This document shows positions 44,192 through 52,860 of a stretch of DNA of 64,000 bases, in pieces (positions within the stretch are counted from its first letter, which is position 1; the number at the start of each line of letters is the position of its first letter). A program made the position numbers and the translations under genes. The stretch is from Bacillota bacterium (GTDB lineage: Bacteria; Bacillota; Clostridia; Acetivibrionales; DSM-27016), in NCBI GenBank assembly GCA_023390115.1, contig JAEWDM010000038.1:1-64000 (forward strand), written 5' to 3'. Under the pieces are notes generated by a model that saw nothing but the letters and a program-made list of their open reading frames with translations, did not search any database and was not told the DNA's origin.

Positions 44192-44962
44192 ATGAAAAAG
44201 CCGATACAGCACAAATTTCAATGGATATTTTTAATTTTCAGCCCTATATTAGCGCTTGTGACGTTTGTCCTGACTTATTTTTTAAATCCTCTAAAGTATA
44301 CTACACAATCCGCGCTAGCGGCGATACCAGCTTTTCTCCTTTCCGTGATCATATTGATCATTAGCCATATTATCGCTGTATATAGAGAGGTTGAAAAAGT
44401 CTCCACTGATTCTGATAAGGTATACGAGGCTGTTAAAAATTACTTACATGTCACAAAAATCGGAACGCCTAAGAGGGCATGGGAATATATTATCCATCGA
44501 TTGCCCATCTTAGATTATGTTCAGAACACATCATTTAATTTTGGCGACGAGAATGAGCAGACTAGTGAACGGCTATATAATGCCAATGATTATCAACAGT
44601 CTGCCATGAAAATTGCTCGTCAGATAGAACAAGGGTTAACGTGGAAAGACATTGGAGATTCGGCGGCAATAGAGCGGTTTCGAAGAATCGAGAGCTTCAT
44701 TAAGGGAGATAAGTGTTCTGGTCGTTATGCATTTAAGTTAATACGGCAATCTGAGCCCCAAATAGGCTTCATTCTACTAACTTATAAGGATGGCACGACT
44801 GAGGTTCTATTTAATTGGGATTTTCGAGACATACCTCAAGATCCAATTGTTCTTCTATCGAGGGATCGTGAAATATTTAATATGTTTGCCGCACAGTTTA
44901 AGGGTTTATGGCGAGTTGCAGTTCAAGACTATGACAGTATGGCTACCAAGTCAACTTCGTAG
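44192..44962 (+). CDS. Membrane-anchored hypothetical protein
   Basis: The product has 256 residues from the ATG behind GAAAGGGAG. Two N-terminal membrane helices lie at residues 10-32 and 43-63, followed by a soluble domain (HVTKIGTPKRAWEYIIHRLPILDYV, GYAFKLIRQSEPQ-like). No family was recognised. It converges on the methyltransferase gene and overlaps its 3' end by 34 bases. Both genes lie within the 23-bp inverted repeats. Confidence 0.55.
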   Translation: MKKPIQHKFQWIFLIFSPILALVTFVLTYFLNPLKYTTQSALAAIPAFLLSVIILIISHIIAVYREVEKVSTDSDKVYEAVKNYLHVTKIGTPKRAWEYIIHRLPILDYVQNTSFNFGDENEQTSERLYNANDYQQSAMKIARQIEQGLTWKDIGDSAAIERFRRIESFIKGDKCSGRYAFKLIRQSEPQIGFILLTYKDGTTEVLFNWDFRDIPQDPIVLLSRDREIFNMFAAQFKGLWRVAVQDYDSMATKSTS

Positions 44963-45717
44963 AAATATTGGTTTCGCATGAGGGGATCGTTATCCATCCA
45001 TGTGCGAAGATATTGAGCAGATTTTTCTGAAAGAAACTGGCAAGTCCAAAGCAGGGTTCCGTTATAATATGGTATAAAATCGATGGGAAACGGACTTGAC
45101 CGTTCAAATAGTTCGAACTCAAAACAGCTTTGCTGGTAGGACGAGTGACGGAGGGCATTAAAAGTTCGATCTAAATCATAATGATGGAATCGTTGACTAG
45201 ATTCGGTTGAAATTCTGAGCTCTATCTCTATATCTTGTCGCTTTGATGTTGGCATAGGCCCAAAACGAATCGAAGCGCCATCATATTGACGAATAGCAAG
45301 TGTTCCGCGTGGAACCCTCCTTGATAAAGCGTCTACAAACGAGTCGAGATCATCAATATATGGGAAAATGTTAAATGCCAGAGTTAAGTCGCTTGGCGGA
45401 ATTCGTGAAGCCTCATGTTCTAAGTCAAGTTGAAGAAATGAGACCTTTCGTTCCCATGAATTACTTCTATGGGCAGCCATATTTAGTAATTCTTCATCGC
45501 CATCAATTCCTATAAACTCACATTCATCTGGTAAAAATTGATTCAATATCTCAAACCATAATCCTGATGCGCATCCTAAGTCCACTATGCTCTTTGGATT
45601 AAGAGTCGCTATTCTTTTAGCAAAAGCCATTCTCTCAGGTAGCTTAGCTCGATGATGGGAGGCTAGCCAATTAGCATCAGCAAGTGGTCTTCCTGTTGCG
45701 TTTTCTTGTAAAATCAT
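44929..45717 (-). CDS. SAM-dependent methyltransferase
   Basis: The product has 262 residues. The class I SAM-binding motifs are visible: NPKSIVDLGCASGLWFEIL (motif I), ECEFIGIDGDEELL, SFLQLDLEHEASRIPPSDLTLAFNIFPYI. It resembles methyltransferases acting on small molecules or peptides; the substrate is unknown. GGAGG lies directly between the right 23-bp repeat and the ATG, so the repeat forms part of its leader. A natural-product or sugar-modification role cannot be excluded. Confidence 0.78.
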   Translation of the reverse strand: MILQENATGRPLADANWLASHHRAKLPERMAFAKRIATLNPKSIVDLGCASGLWFEILNQFLPDECEFIGIDGDEELLNMAAHRSNSWERKVSFLQLDLEHEASRIPPSDLTLAFNIFPYIDDLDSFVDALSRRVPRGTLAIRQYDGASIRFGPMPTSKRQDIEIELRISTESSQRFHHYDLDRTFNALRHSSYQQSCFEFELFERSSPFPIDFIPYYNGTLLWTCQFLSEKSAQYLRTWMDNDPLMRNQYFYEVDLVAILS

Positions 45718-45731
45718 AAGCTATACCTCCG

Positions 45732-45754
45732 ATAATTACATATTATCCTGCATT
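45732..45754 (-). repeat. Right 23-bp inverted repeat
   Basis: The segment is the exact reverse complement of 44019-44041. It lies 15 bases upstream of the methyltransferase start codon. Confidence 0.88.
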
Positions 45755-45999
45755 GATAAAAAACCTGTACTACTATTTTATTTAAAATCTCCAGAAAAGC
45801 ATTTGCGGCACAGCATCCAGCAAACATGAATATTATCATATCCTGTCGCTTATGCACTAGTTTTGTCGAAACCCAATAAAATGTAAGTTTTACTATTGAT
45901 TTCCTTTGCAAGATAATATAAAATTCTAAATAATTGTAGAAAGAATTATTAGCAATACGGCAAAAGCGTGATCTAAGTAACAGGAGGGCTTTTTGAATT

Positions 46000-46767
46000 A
46001 TGGATCAAATGAGTTTATTCAGTATATTTTCAACGTCATTGCCTGAAGCAGTATTTGATGTGTTTCTAGGAATGCTCATAGTTGGAGAAAAAGATAGATT
46101 TAGGCTTGAAAAAACAAGTATAATTTCTTACATGATGGCAGTATTTTTATTTTGCCTATCAGCTGTTGCTATACGCAGGATTATCCCGGTAAGTTTAATA
46201 ACTCTCTTTATAGTTACTATGTTATATGCGGTTATTTATAAAGCTATATATAGAGTAAATTTTCTTAAAGCGGTAACTGGGGCTCTATTTGTGACTTCAC
46301 TTATCGTGACCATAGAAAGCTTTTATTTTCCTCCGTATGTGGCATTTGTAAATAGCCTAAAAAGTATACTTACAGATGATATTACAAGGCTTTTAATTTC
46401 TGTCCCTGAAAGAGTAATCCAATTCACAATAATTTTGATATTATGGAATTCAAAAAATATATTTATTAATATGGCAAGATTCAGCAAAATAAAGACGTTT
46501 GCTATAATCACTATATTCTGTAATTTAAGTATACAAGCAATATTATGGTATGTATTATTAAATATCATTAAAAATGTTATATTAACGGTATTTTTGCTAG
46601 TCGCAACTACTTTGTCAATAGTCGCTATTATTTTTACGTTTAAAATTATAACAAGTTTTACAAAAACAATAAGATTGGAACGCTTGTCAAATAATGAAAG
46701 TAATAATATAATTTCTTATATTGAAAAATGTATGGACAAGAATTCAAACTTTAAAAAAACTGGCTGA
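46000..46767 (+). CDS. AgrC-like membrane protein lacking a kinase domain
   Basis: The product has 255 residues with GGAGGGC upstream. About six or seven hydrophobic segments fill residues 25-225, followed by a short cytoplasmic tail (KTIRLERLSNNESNNIISYIEKCMD). The layout matches the sensor part of AgrC-type peptide receptors, but the histidine kinase part is absent. The AgrD-like peptide gene follows 13 bases later. An export or immunity protein for the peptide is another possibility. No AgrB protease was seen. Confidence 0.55.
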   Translation: MDQMSLFSIFSTSLPEAVFDVFLGMLIVGEKDRFRLEKTSIISYMMAVFLFCLSAVAIRRIIPVSLITLFIVTMLYAVIYKAIYRVNFLKAVTGALFVTSLIVTIESFYFPPYVAFVNSLKSILTDDITRLLISVPERVIQFTIILILWNSKNIFINMARFSKIKTFAIITIFCNLSIQAILWYVLLNIIKNVILTVFLLVATTLSIVAIIFTFKIITSFTKTIRLERLSNNESNNIISYIEKCMDKNSNFKKTG

Positions 46768-46780
46768 TGGAGGCGATTAA

Positions 46781-46915
46781 GTGAAAAATACTAAAATGAA
46801 GATTTTAGAATTGCTTGGAACATTGGTGACATTGATAGCATTTGGAACAGCTTCTACTGCGTGTACATGGATTATTTATCAGCCCAGAGAACCAAAAAAC
46901 TTCAAGAAAAGATAA
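46781..46915 (+). CDS. AgrD-like cyclic autoinducer precursor peptide
   Basis: The product has 44 residues and starts at GTG with TGGAGG upstream. An amphipathic leader (KMKILELLGTLVTLIAFGTAST) is followed by ACTWIIYQPREPKN and a basic tail. The Cys followed four to six residues later by Tyr-Gln-Pro and a charged Pro-rich end is the pattern of cyclic lactone autoinducer precursors. The mature ring would use the Cys thiol. It is probably co-transcribed with the AgrC-like gene. A bidirectional terminator follows. Confidence 0.78.
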   Translation: MKNTKMKILELLGTLVTLIAFGTASTACTWIIYQPREPKNFKKR

Positions 46916-46933
46916 ACACCTTTAAAGGTGTTT
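46914..46933. terminator. Bidirectional terminator between the peptide gene and the XRE gene
   Basis: AAACACCTTT at 46914-46923 and AAAGGTGTTT at 46924-46933 are a perfect palindrome between converging genes. Confidence 0.65.
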
Positions 46934-46935
46934 AT

Positions 46936-47607
46936 TTATGTCTGGGACTTACTATTTGATAACTTGTTAAATAGTAAGCTTTCTTTTGGCGGTATATTGT
47001 GTTTATCTGAAAGAGTTGTGGCCATATCCTTTATTAATTTTCTTTCATTATCTGGCAGGTCTTTAGCTCTGCACATTTCCATTAAAAATTCCGGATCAGA
47101 TTCATATAATTTCTTAAACAAAGCATATAAAGAAATTTCTGGTGCGGAATTATTTGCAAAAATCTCTTTAGCTTTTTCTAAGGATTCTAGGGTATTTTCT
47201 TTATAAAAAAAATTCACATCAATACCGATCTTTTCGGCAATAAGTCCGAGAGTACCGATTTTTGGAGTTAATCTGTACTCCTTGTCTTTTTCAAAATAAG
47301 ATTCCATTAATTCCTGAGTTATTCCAGGCTCGTTTATGTAAGATATAAACTCAGGGATAGACCTATTACCCATAACAAGTTTAAGGTTAGGCAATATGCA
47401 TTCCTCACGGGAGGGTTTGATTAAGTCATCAATTGTTAGTCCTAAATTATCGGATATTTTGGAAAGTAAATCACTAGAGGGATTTTTAATTTTTCCTTTG
47501 ACGAGGTCACTCAAGGTCGATTGCGGTATTCCTGTGAGTTTGCTCAACCTATATTGTGTAATACCCTTACTACTCAGTATTTTTAGTAAGTTTTTTCCTA
47601 CTTCCAT
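46936..47607 (-). CDS. XRE-family regulator
   Basis: The product has 223 residues from the ATG behind TTGGAGGAT. The helix-turn-helix lies at residues 5-60 (GITQYRLSKLTGIPQSTLSDLVKGK). The C-terminal part is helical (GIDVNFFYKENTLESLEKAKEIFA) and lacks a clear peptidase motif. It is read toward the autoinducer gene from the opposite strand and is divergent from a second XRE gene. It may control the nearby cargo. Confidence 0.8.
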   Translation of the reverse strand: MEVGKNLLKILSSKGITQYRLSKLTGIPQSTLSDLVKGKIKNPSSDLLSKISDNLGLTIDDLIKPSREECILPNLKLVMGNRSIPEFISYINEPGITQELMESYFEKDKEYRLTPKIGTLGLIAEKIGIDVNFFYKENTLESLEKAKEIFANNSAPEISLYALFKKLYESDPEFLMEMCRAKDLPDNERKLIKDMATTLSDKHNIPPKESLLFNKLSNSKSQT

Positions 47608-47781
47608 TTTATCCTCCAAATAGTTCGGTCAATATTATAATAATATTTAAAAACATATGAAAAGTCAAGAAAAACAGCGATAATACTAATGTTAATCGTA
47701 GTAATACGCTCAAATTAAGTATGAACAATTTGAATAAAACGGTATAACGTAGTATTGTAAATATAAAGTGAGGTGTTTTCA

Positions 47782-47985
47782 ATGACAATTGGTGAAAATA
47801 TTAATCTTATACTTATTGAAAAAAACAAAACACAGTATAGATTATCTAAAGAAAGTGGCGTATCTAAATCGTATATTAGTGAATTGATAAGAGGGAAGTA
47901 TACAAATCCTTCAATGAAAAAAGTATCAGCTATTGCGGAAGCATTGGAAGTGCCAATATATAGACTCTTAGATACAGAGCTTTAA
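47782..47985 (+). CDS. Small XRE-family regulator
   Basis: The product has 67 residues from the ATG behind AAGTGAGGTG. It is a single Cro/C1-type helix-turn-helix domain (NKTQYRLSKESGVSKSYISELIRGKYTNPSMKKV). It is divergent from the longer XRE gene, with a 174-base AT-rich gap containing palindromic ATATTATAATAATAT. The arrangement resembles a phage-type or element switch. Confidence 0.82.
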   Translation: MTIGENINLILIEKNKTQYRLSKESGVSKSYISELIRGKYTNPSMKKVSAIAEALEVPIYRLLDTEL

Positions 47986-48019
47986 CAGTATTCATGCCCG
48001 AAAGGAGGTGACAACAAAC

Positions 48020-48220
48020 ATGGAGCAGCTCTACACCCAGTCGCACGTAACAACGGTTTTTATATTGGGTATATTACATGGCTTCCTGATGGGGGGCTTG
48101 CTGATATCCCGGCTGAAGAGCAGGCCGCTGAAGGTAGCAGCCGTAAAAAGCAAGATACCCAGTGCCGCAAACACTGAGTATCAAAAGGTAAAAAAGCTAT
48201 TAAATTCAAGGGCTGTATAA
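48020..48220 (+). CDS. Single-pass membrane hypothetical protein
   Basis: The product has 66 residues with a perfect AAAGGAGGTG. One membrane helix (TTVFILGILHGFLMGGLLIS) is followed by a basic tail. No family was recognised. It is followed by a 730-base gene-free stretch. Confidence 0.5.
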   Translation: MEQLYTQSHVTTVFILGILHGFLMGGLLISRLKSRPLKVAAVKSKIPSAANTEYQKVKKLLNSRAV

Positions 48221-48501
48221 ACCCTGTACTTCTACTGTAATTATACAAAAGATTTTGCTGGAAATCAATAGGCAAAATGACATGCTTGTACCTTGACAAA
48301 GAAAGCTGTAATTCCCGGATACGAAAGGCAAAAGGGGTACAGCGGCATAAAACAAAGAAAGCCCTTGTATCGGGGCAGCATATCGGAAAATGCAGGGATA
48401 ACCTTTGTCTGTAACAAATCAGGTGAGCCACATATTAACATACCCGTATAAATCGTAGCAACATATCAAGCGGTACTTCGCCAAGACCCACCGGCAGCAG
48501 C

Positions 48502-48868
48502 TTGTGCCGGGGTGAGCGGTGCTATAATAAAATGACTTTTGGGAGGGAGGCACATTAAGCCTTACCTTAAAGAGAGGTCACAGGTGAGCCGGAGGAAGCA
48601 CAGATAGATACTTCTCGCTTCATGCGTCATGCACTTGTTGCGGAGACGGTGGAGATCAGCTATGAGCCGGGGTGAGAGCCGGAGGCACGGGAAAACTGGG
48701 AGGCAGAACCCTGGGGTAAATCTCAGCCTATGAGTAGATTATACTGTCCATGCATTTCAAGCGTTCCGGGTACGGAACGGTAAAAAGAGTGTACCCAACG
48801 CGGCGGCTGAATGAACGCAGGGCGAAAGCTCAATGTGTATGTATGCGGTAACACTCATACACATTTTT
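48502..48868 (+). ncRNA. Candidate structured RNA
   Basis: The stretch lacks open frames yet is GC-rich and full of short hairpins. A weak promoter (TTGTGC 48502-48507, 15 bases, TATAAT 48523-48528) precedes it. An excellent terminator closes it (48832-48868). In between, CGTTCCG-ggta-CGGAACG forms a perfect 7-bp stem at 48762-48779. The expected transcript is about 330 nt. The class was not recognised; it does not show group II intron domain V or tmRNA/RNase P signatures known to me. Confidence 0.5.
48832..48868 (+). terminator. Strong rho-independent terminator
   Basis: AATGTGTATG (48832-48841) pairs perfectly with CATACACATT (48856-48865), and the T-run continues. Confidence 0.8.
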
Positions 48869-48880
48869 AAGGATAGATTA

Positions 48881-48902
48881 TGCGCCGGATTTCTCCGGCG
48901 CA
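48881..48902 (+). other. GC-rich hairpin upstream of the DUF5348 gene
   Basis: TGCGCCGGA (48881-48889) pairs perfectly with TCCGGCGCA (48894-48902) around a four-base loop. No T-tract follows. It lies 45 bases before the start codon and could be a leader structure. Confidence 0.5.
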
Positions 48903-48947
48903 CCGCTGTGTCCTTGAAGGATGCATATTGAAGGGAGGAATGAGCGA

Positions 48948-49163
48948 ATGAAAGAGGGAGTTTTGTTTTACAACCAGGAAAATGGCCGCATAGGTATTTC
49001 ATTTGATGATGGTATGTCGGACGATGGTCTGCATTGCGGGAAGGCGATGGAAGTAAAAATTGATGGGAAATGGATACCGGCAAGGATTGAAATGAATAAA
49101 AAGCAATGGTATCTTGTCGGTATAACAGTGGAATCGTTAAGGGCGCTAAGGGTGAGGGTGTAG
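48948..49163 (+). CDS. DUF5348 protein
   Basis: The product has 71 residues from the ATG behind GGGAGGAATGAG. The pattern KEGVLFYNQENGRIGISF, LHCGKAMEVKIDGKWIPARIEM and WYLVGI matches the short DUF5348 family found on clostridial mobile elements. The function is unknown. Confidence 0.75.
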   Translation: MKEGVLFYNQENGRIGISFDDGMSDDGLHCGKAMEVKIDGKWIPARIEMNKKQWYLVGITVESLRALRVRV

Positions 49164-49237
49164 TATAAAAAAATCTTTAAAACTGGAAAATTTGTGATAT
49201 AATATATCCAGATTGTTTTGGAAGGTGGTTTTGAGGA

Positions 49238-49600
49238 ATGAACGACAGGGAATTGTTAGAATATATAGCTGCTCAAGTAGGTAAGCTGACAGGGGATGTA
49301 TCCAATATTACAAAAAGGCTTGATAGTATTGAAATCAAGCAGGACAGTTTGCAGAAAGGTCAGGACGGTTTGCTCCAAAGGATGGACAGCATAGAAGGAA
49401 TTGTCCTGAACATTGAGCAGAATCACGGACAGAAGCTGGATGCACTGTTTGACGGATATAAGCAGACATATGAGAAGCTTCTGGAGCATGACAGGAGGTT
49501 TGATTCTGTAGACGGCAAGCTTGACTCACTTTCCTTAAAGGTAAACAGCCACAATTCAAAGCTTGAAGTTCTGGAAGGCGGTAAGAAAAAATCCTTTTGA
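49238..49600 (+). CDS. Coiled-coil protein
   Basis: The product has 120 residues with GGAAGGTGG upstream. Almost the whole length shows heptad repeats (ITKRLDSIEIKQDSLQKGQDGL). Short proteins of this type are widespread in clostridia and phages, without known function. A terminator follows. Confidence 0.65.
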   Translation: MNDRELLEYIAAQVGKLTGDVSNITKRLDSIEIKQDSLQKGQDGLLQRMDSIEGIVLNIEQNHGQKLDALFDGYKQTYEKLLEHDRRFDSVDGKLDSLSLKVNSHNSKLEVLEGGKKKSF

Positions 49601-49625
49601 TATAAAGATTAATATAATTGGCAGT

Positions 49626-49654
49626 AAAGAGTGCTTGATAAGGGCACTTTTTTT
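49626..49654 (+). terminator. Rho-independent terminator
   Basis: AGTGC (49630-49634) pairs with GCACT (49644-49648), followed by seven T residues. Confidence 0.6.
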
Positions 49655-49708
49655 AATACGCTTTACTGTGAATATCTCACAAAAATAATATATGAAGGGG
49701 TGTTTTAC

Positions 49709-50677
49709 ATGAAAAAGGTTATAGGCTTTATTATGGCATTTGTCCTGATAGCGGGGCTTTTGCCGGGGAGCTGCCGGGCGGCGGGAAAGAAGTTTTCCGA
49801 CGTTCCGGACAGCCAGTGGTACGCGGTGTACATAAACGAGCTGTCGGGGCATAAGAACCAGATAATAGGCGGGTATCCGGGAGGCACGTTCGGCCCTGCC
49901 GACGATGTGCTGGCAGCGCAGCTCATAACAATGGTGCTTAGGGCAAAGGGCTATACCAATTTGAAGTATTATCAGGGGTATGTTGACAAGGCGCTGGAGC
50001 TGGGGCTGGTGAAGAAGGGCGAGTTTGACAGCTACACAAGAGTAATAACCAGGGCGGAGATCGCAAGGGTGATAGCAAGGGCTGTCAAGGGCGAGAAGTT
50101 TCCTGAAAATCTGACGGACTACAAGGCGCTTATAAAAGACTTTGGCAGCATACCGGAGAATTTCAGCGAGGATATCCTGAAGGTATATTATCTCGGCATA
50201 GTGGAAGGCGGGCCGGGAGGGTACAATGCCGGGGGCAGCACATCACGGGCGGCGGCAAGCAAGATGATACTTGCAATGCTTGAGCCTAAGTACAGGGCAA
50301 CGGTTACACTGAGGATTGATGACGACTATGTAATATCCAAAGGGTATACAATACAGGTCAATAAAAATGGAAATTTTAAGTATATAGGGGTCTATACGGA
50401 TAAGGATATCCTTTTTGAAGGTGAGGAGCTGCGGATAAACATCAGCCTATACCTTAAAAATCTTGACAAGCAGTGGGAGGAGGCAGGAAAAGTTATTGCA
50501 AGCAAGTTTGGCAAGGCTGCGGCAAAGCAGATTATTGACTATGCAAGCCAGAAGAACTTCGATAACTATAGGACAATGCGGATCAGTAAGAGGTTCACAT
50601 TTGATGGACAGGAAATGAGCGTGGGCAGCCTTGAAGGTGATGATATTTTGACAATTACAGTATATGAACCTAAATGA
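49709..50677 (+). CDS. Exported SLH-domain protein
   Basis: The product has 322 residues from the ATG behind GAAGGGGTG. The signal peptide ends near SCRAAG (residue 25). SLH repeats follow: KFSDVPDSQWYAVYINEL, then IIGGYPGGTFGPADDVLAAQLITMVLR. A second runs from YVDKALELGLVKK to TRAEIARVIARAV, and a third around YYLGIVEGGPGGYNAGGSTSRAAASKMI. The last 110 residues are a separate domain. It should sit on the cell wall. Confidence 0.85.
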   Translation: MKKVIGFIMAFVLIAGLLPGSCRAAGKKFSDVPDSQWYAVYINELSGHKNQIIGGYPGGTFGPADDVLAAQLITMVLRAKGYTNLKYYQGYVDKALELGLVKKGEFDSYTRVITRAEIARVIARAVKGEKFPENLTDYKALIKDFGSIPENFSEDILKVYYLGIVEGGPGGYNAGGSTSRAAASKMILAMLEPKYRATVTLRIDDDYVISKGYTIQVNKNGNFKYIGVYTDKDILFEGEELRINISLYLKNLDKQWEEAGKVIASKFGKAAAKQIIDYASQKNFDNYRTMRISKRFTFDGQEMSVGSLEGDDILTITVYEPK

Positions 50678-50692
50678 TAAGAGGGTGAAGGG

Positions 50693-51967
50693 ATGAAATG
50701 TGGAAGTATGAAGGTCGGAAAGCTTCTTCTTGTGACGGCTATGATTTTAGGAGCTTCTCTCTTTACGGCAAGTGCGGCAGTACTGGATGAAAGGCAAAGG
50801 GAGTTTTTAGACGGTGTAAATGAAGAGATAAGTATTAATTATGGCTTTCAGGAGTATTACGGACTGCAAAATGCTGATGGAATGAATATACGAGCCGGGT
50901 TGCTTGTACCGGGGCATCGCATTGTATATGGCAGTCCACACGACATAAACAATGGTACATACAGGAATTGGGGGTACACAAGGGAAGGGGACAATTACCC
51001 AAATGAGGACTATCCTCCTGACAGATGGGCAATGAAAATACCTATGGAGCAGTGGCAGTGGGTAGATGCTCCATGGGATAAAATACGTCAGGAACATGCG
51101 GATTATACTGTTGCTTTAGCAAAGCAGACAACCATAGCCAATCTTCTTACGTCAAGGAGGTTTGACTATACCTCCGAATACTACACGGACGGCTCTGAAC
51201 GCGGCCTTATAAACGACAAGTACCAGCCCAATATAGTAGAGGGCATAAGACGTAAATACTACTACAACCCGGACGGAAAGACAAGGGTGCTGCTGTCCAA
51301 CGGCAAGACCGCGCTTGACGGCAGCTTTGAGCAGAAGGACGCTTCGGGGAACTATGTAATATCCTGGTACAAATACGTGCATATCCTCCAGCCTCCAACT
51401 AAGGAGGCATTGGGGCTTGGTGTGATGGTACATTACAGCTCAGGCCAGTACTGGTATGTGACGCTGCCCATAGCCCCCACTAAAGCAGTAGAAGCCGTTA
51501 CATATAAGAAAATCGACCATGCCGGCGGCTGCTTTCTGGATAATCCCCAGAAAAATGGTGAGGTTATGGAGACATATATAATAAGGGGGCTAGACTACAG
51601 CATAACGGAGCCTGAGGCTGTGGAGCTGAAGGTGTGGCTTGTGGAGAATCTGGATCAGGAAAAGCAGCTTGCGCATGACTCCCTGCCAAAGAGCAGCTGG
51701 GGCAAGCTTATACTGGACAAGGAGCTGGTTTTTACGCCGGAAAAGCCCTATGCGGTGGAAAAGGTAACGTATGCCGTGCCGCAGAAGGGCAGCAAGAGCG
51801 GGATAATAGTGCAGACGGGGACAAAAAGCACGGTGGAGAGCTACACCTGGCACACGCCCGGAGGGAATCTCTGGTACGGAAGCCACACGACATCGAAGGA
51901 AAGCATAATGGACTGGCTGCCGTGGGACAGCATCAAGGCCGAGTATGGGATCGTCCGGGGGAAGTAG
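50693..51967 (+). CDS. Large exported protein of unknown function
   Basis: The product has 424 residues with GAGGGTGAAGGG upstream. The signal peptide ends at TASAAV (residue 26). The mature part is Tyr/Trp-rich, with YYGLQNADGMNIRAG, WVDAPWDKIRQEHADYTVALAKQTT and a C-terminal KLILDKELVFTPEKPYAVEKV. No family was recognised. It lies 15 bases after the SLH protein gene, so the two may work together at the surface. Its last 98 codons and downstream terminator region are duplicated at 52509-52860. Confidence 0.65.
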   Translation: MKCGSMKVGKLLLVTAMILGASLFTASAAVLDERQREFLDGVNEEISINYGFQEYYGLQNADGMNIRAGLLVPGHRIVYGSPHDINNGTYRNWGYTREGDNYPNEDYPPDRWAMKIPMEQWQWVDAPWDKIRQEHADYTVALAKQTTIANLLTSRRFDYTSEYYTDGSERGLINDKYQPNIVEGIRRKYYYNPDGKTRVLLSNGKTALDGSFEQKDASGNYVISWYKYVHILQPPTKEALGLGVMVHYSSGQYWYVTLPIAPTKAVEAVTYKKIDHAGGCFLDNPQKNGEVMETYIIRGLDYSITEPEAVELKVWLVENLDQEKQLAHDSLPKSSWGKLILDKELVFTPEKPYAVEKVTYAVPQKGSKSGIIVQTGTKSTVESYTWHTPGGNLWYGSHTTSKESIMDWLPWDSIKAEYGIVRGK

Positions 51968-52025
51968 AACGGGAACCCGCTAATATGGAGGGGCTGGGGA
52001 ACGATGGGACATTTGAGTGTCCTTT
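51674..52025 (+). repeat. Direct repeat, copy 1 (352 bp)
   Basis: It covers the 3' end of the exported-protein gene and the bases after it. It aligns without gaps to 52509-52860 at a constant offset of 835 bases, with scattered substitutions. Confidence 0.9.
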
Positions 52026-52500
52026 AATTCTTAATAATGAAAGTCCAGAATTAGTTCGATATATGATTGAAAAAGTGGATGGACTAATAAGTGCAAGAAC
52101 TCTTGCTTGTTTTAATGACATACTTATGAATAAGAAATATAGTTTTCCATGTGTTTTTCTTAGTAGTTATAATTCATGCATGATTTATAACTCAAGGCCC
52201 ACTGTATGCAGGACACATGGTTCATGTAAAGTAGTTCATAACGGGTACTGCAATATGATTGAAGCATACAGTGAAAAGTTGTGGTTAGCAGATATATCAG
52301 ATTTTTACAATGGTAGTATAGACTGTATGGAAGTCGGGGATATTAAAATAAATTTCAGATTATACCCAATTATATATTACATCTATGGGTGTAAAGACGA
52401 AATAAAAACAGGAAAAGTTGCAGTAGATTATAGAAAATTGAATATGTCAAAAGAAATATATATAAAAAATACTTTGAAAGCAAAAACAGGGAATTCATAG
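51985..52500 (+). pseudogene. YkgJ-like cysteine-cluster protein, probably 5'-truncated
   Basis: The frame runs 171 residues from ATG 51985, but its first 13 or so codons lie in the repeat copy, not in the inserted gene. The family signature is CVFLSSYNSCMIYNSRPTVCRTHGSC, as in YkgJ metal-chelating proteins. The usual first cysteine cluster (CxxCxxCC-like) is missing upstream, consistent with loss of the 5' end. The insert is much more AT-rich than its surroundings. Confidence 0.55.
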
Positions 52501-52508
52501 GTTAAACA

Positions 52509-52802
52509 CATGACTCCCTGCCCAAGAGCAGCTGGGGCAGGCTTATATTGGACAAGGAGCTGGTGTTTACGCCGGAAAAGCCCTATGCGGTGGAGAAGGT
52601 AACGTATGCCGTGCCGCAGAAGGGCAGCAAGAGCGGGATAATAGTGCAGACGGGGACAAAAAGCACGGTGGAGAGCTACACCTGACACACACCGGGGGGA
52701 AACCTCTGGTACGGAAGCCACACCACATCAAAGGAAAGCATAATGGACTGGCTGCCGTGGGACAGCATAAAGGCTGAGTATGGGATCAGCAGGGGGAAGT
52801 AG
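52509..52802 (+). pseudogene. Remnant of a second exported-protein gene
   Basis: It encodes the same 97 C-terminal residues as the 50693 gene, but a Trp codon (TGG) in the SYTW segment is TGA here (about 52683-52685). No start or 5' part remains. Confidence 0.8.
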
Positions 52803-52860
52803 AACGGGAACCCGCTAATATGGAGGGGCTGGGGAACGATGGGACATTTGAGTGTCCTTT
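52509..52860 (+). repeat. Direct repeat, copy 2 (352 bp)
   Basis: It matches 51674-52025 at a fixed offset of 835 bases. It keeps the hairpin and the T-tract that copy 1 has lost. Confidence 0.9.

Noticed and set aside
48502..48868. Group II intron or known large housekeeping RNA
   Set aside because: No domain V-like sequence, no reverse transcriptase gene, and no RNase P, tmRNA or SRP landmarks were found. It is kept only as an unassigned RNA candidate.
51922..52500. Intact 192-residue YkgJ protein
   Set aside because: Its first part is encoded by the direct repeat shared with an unrelated gene end, so the N-terminus is probably not native.
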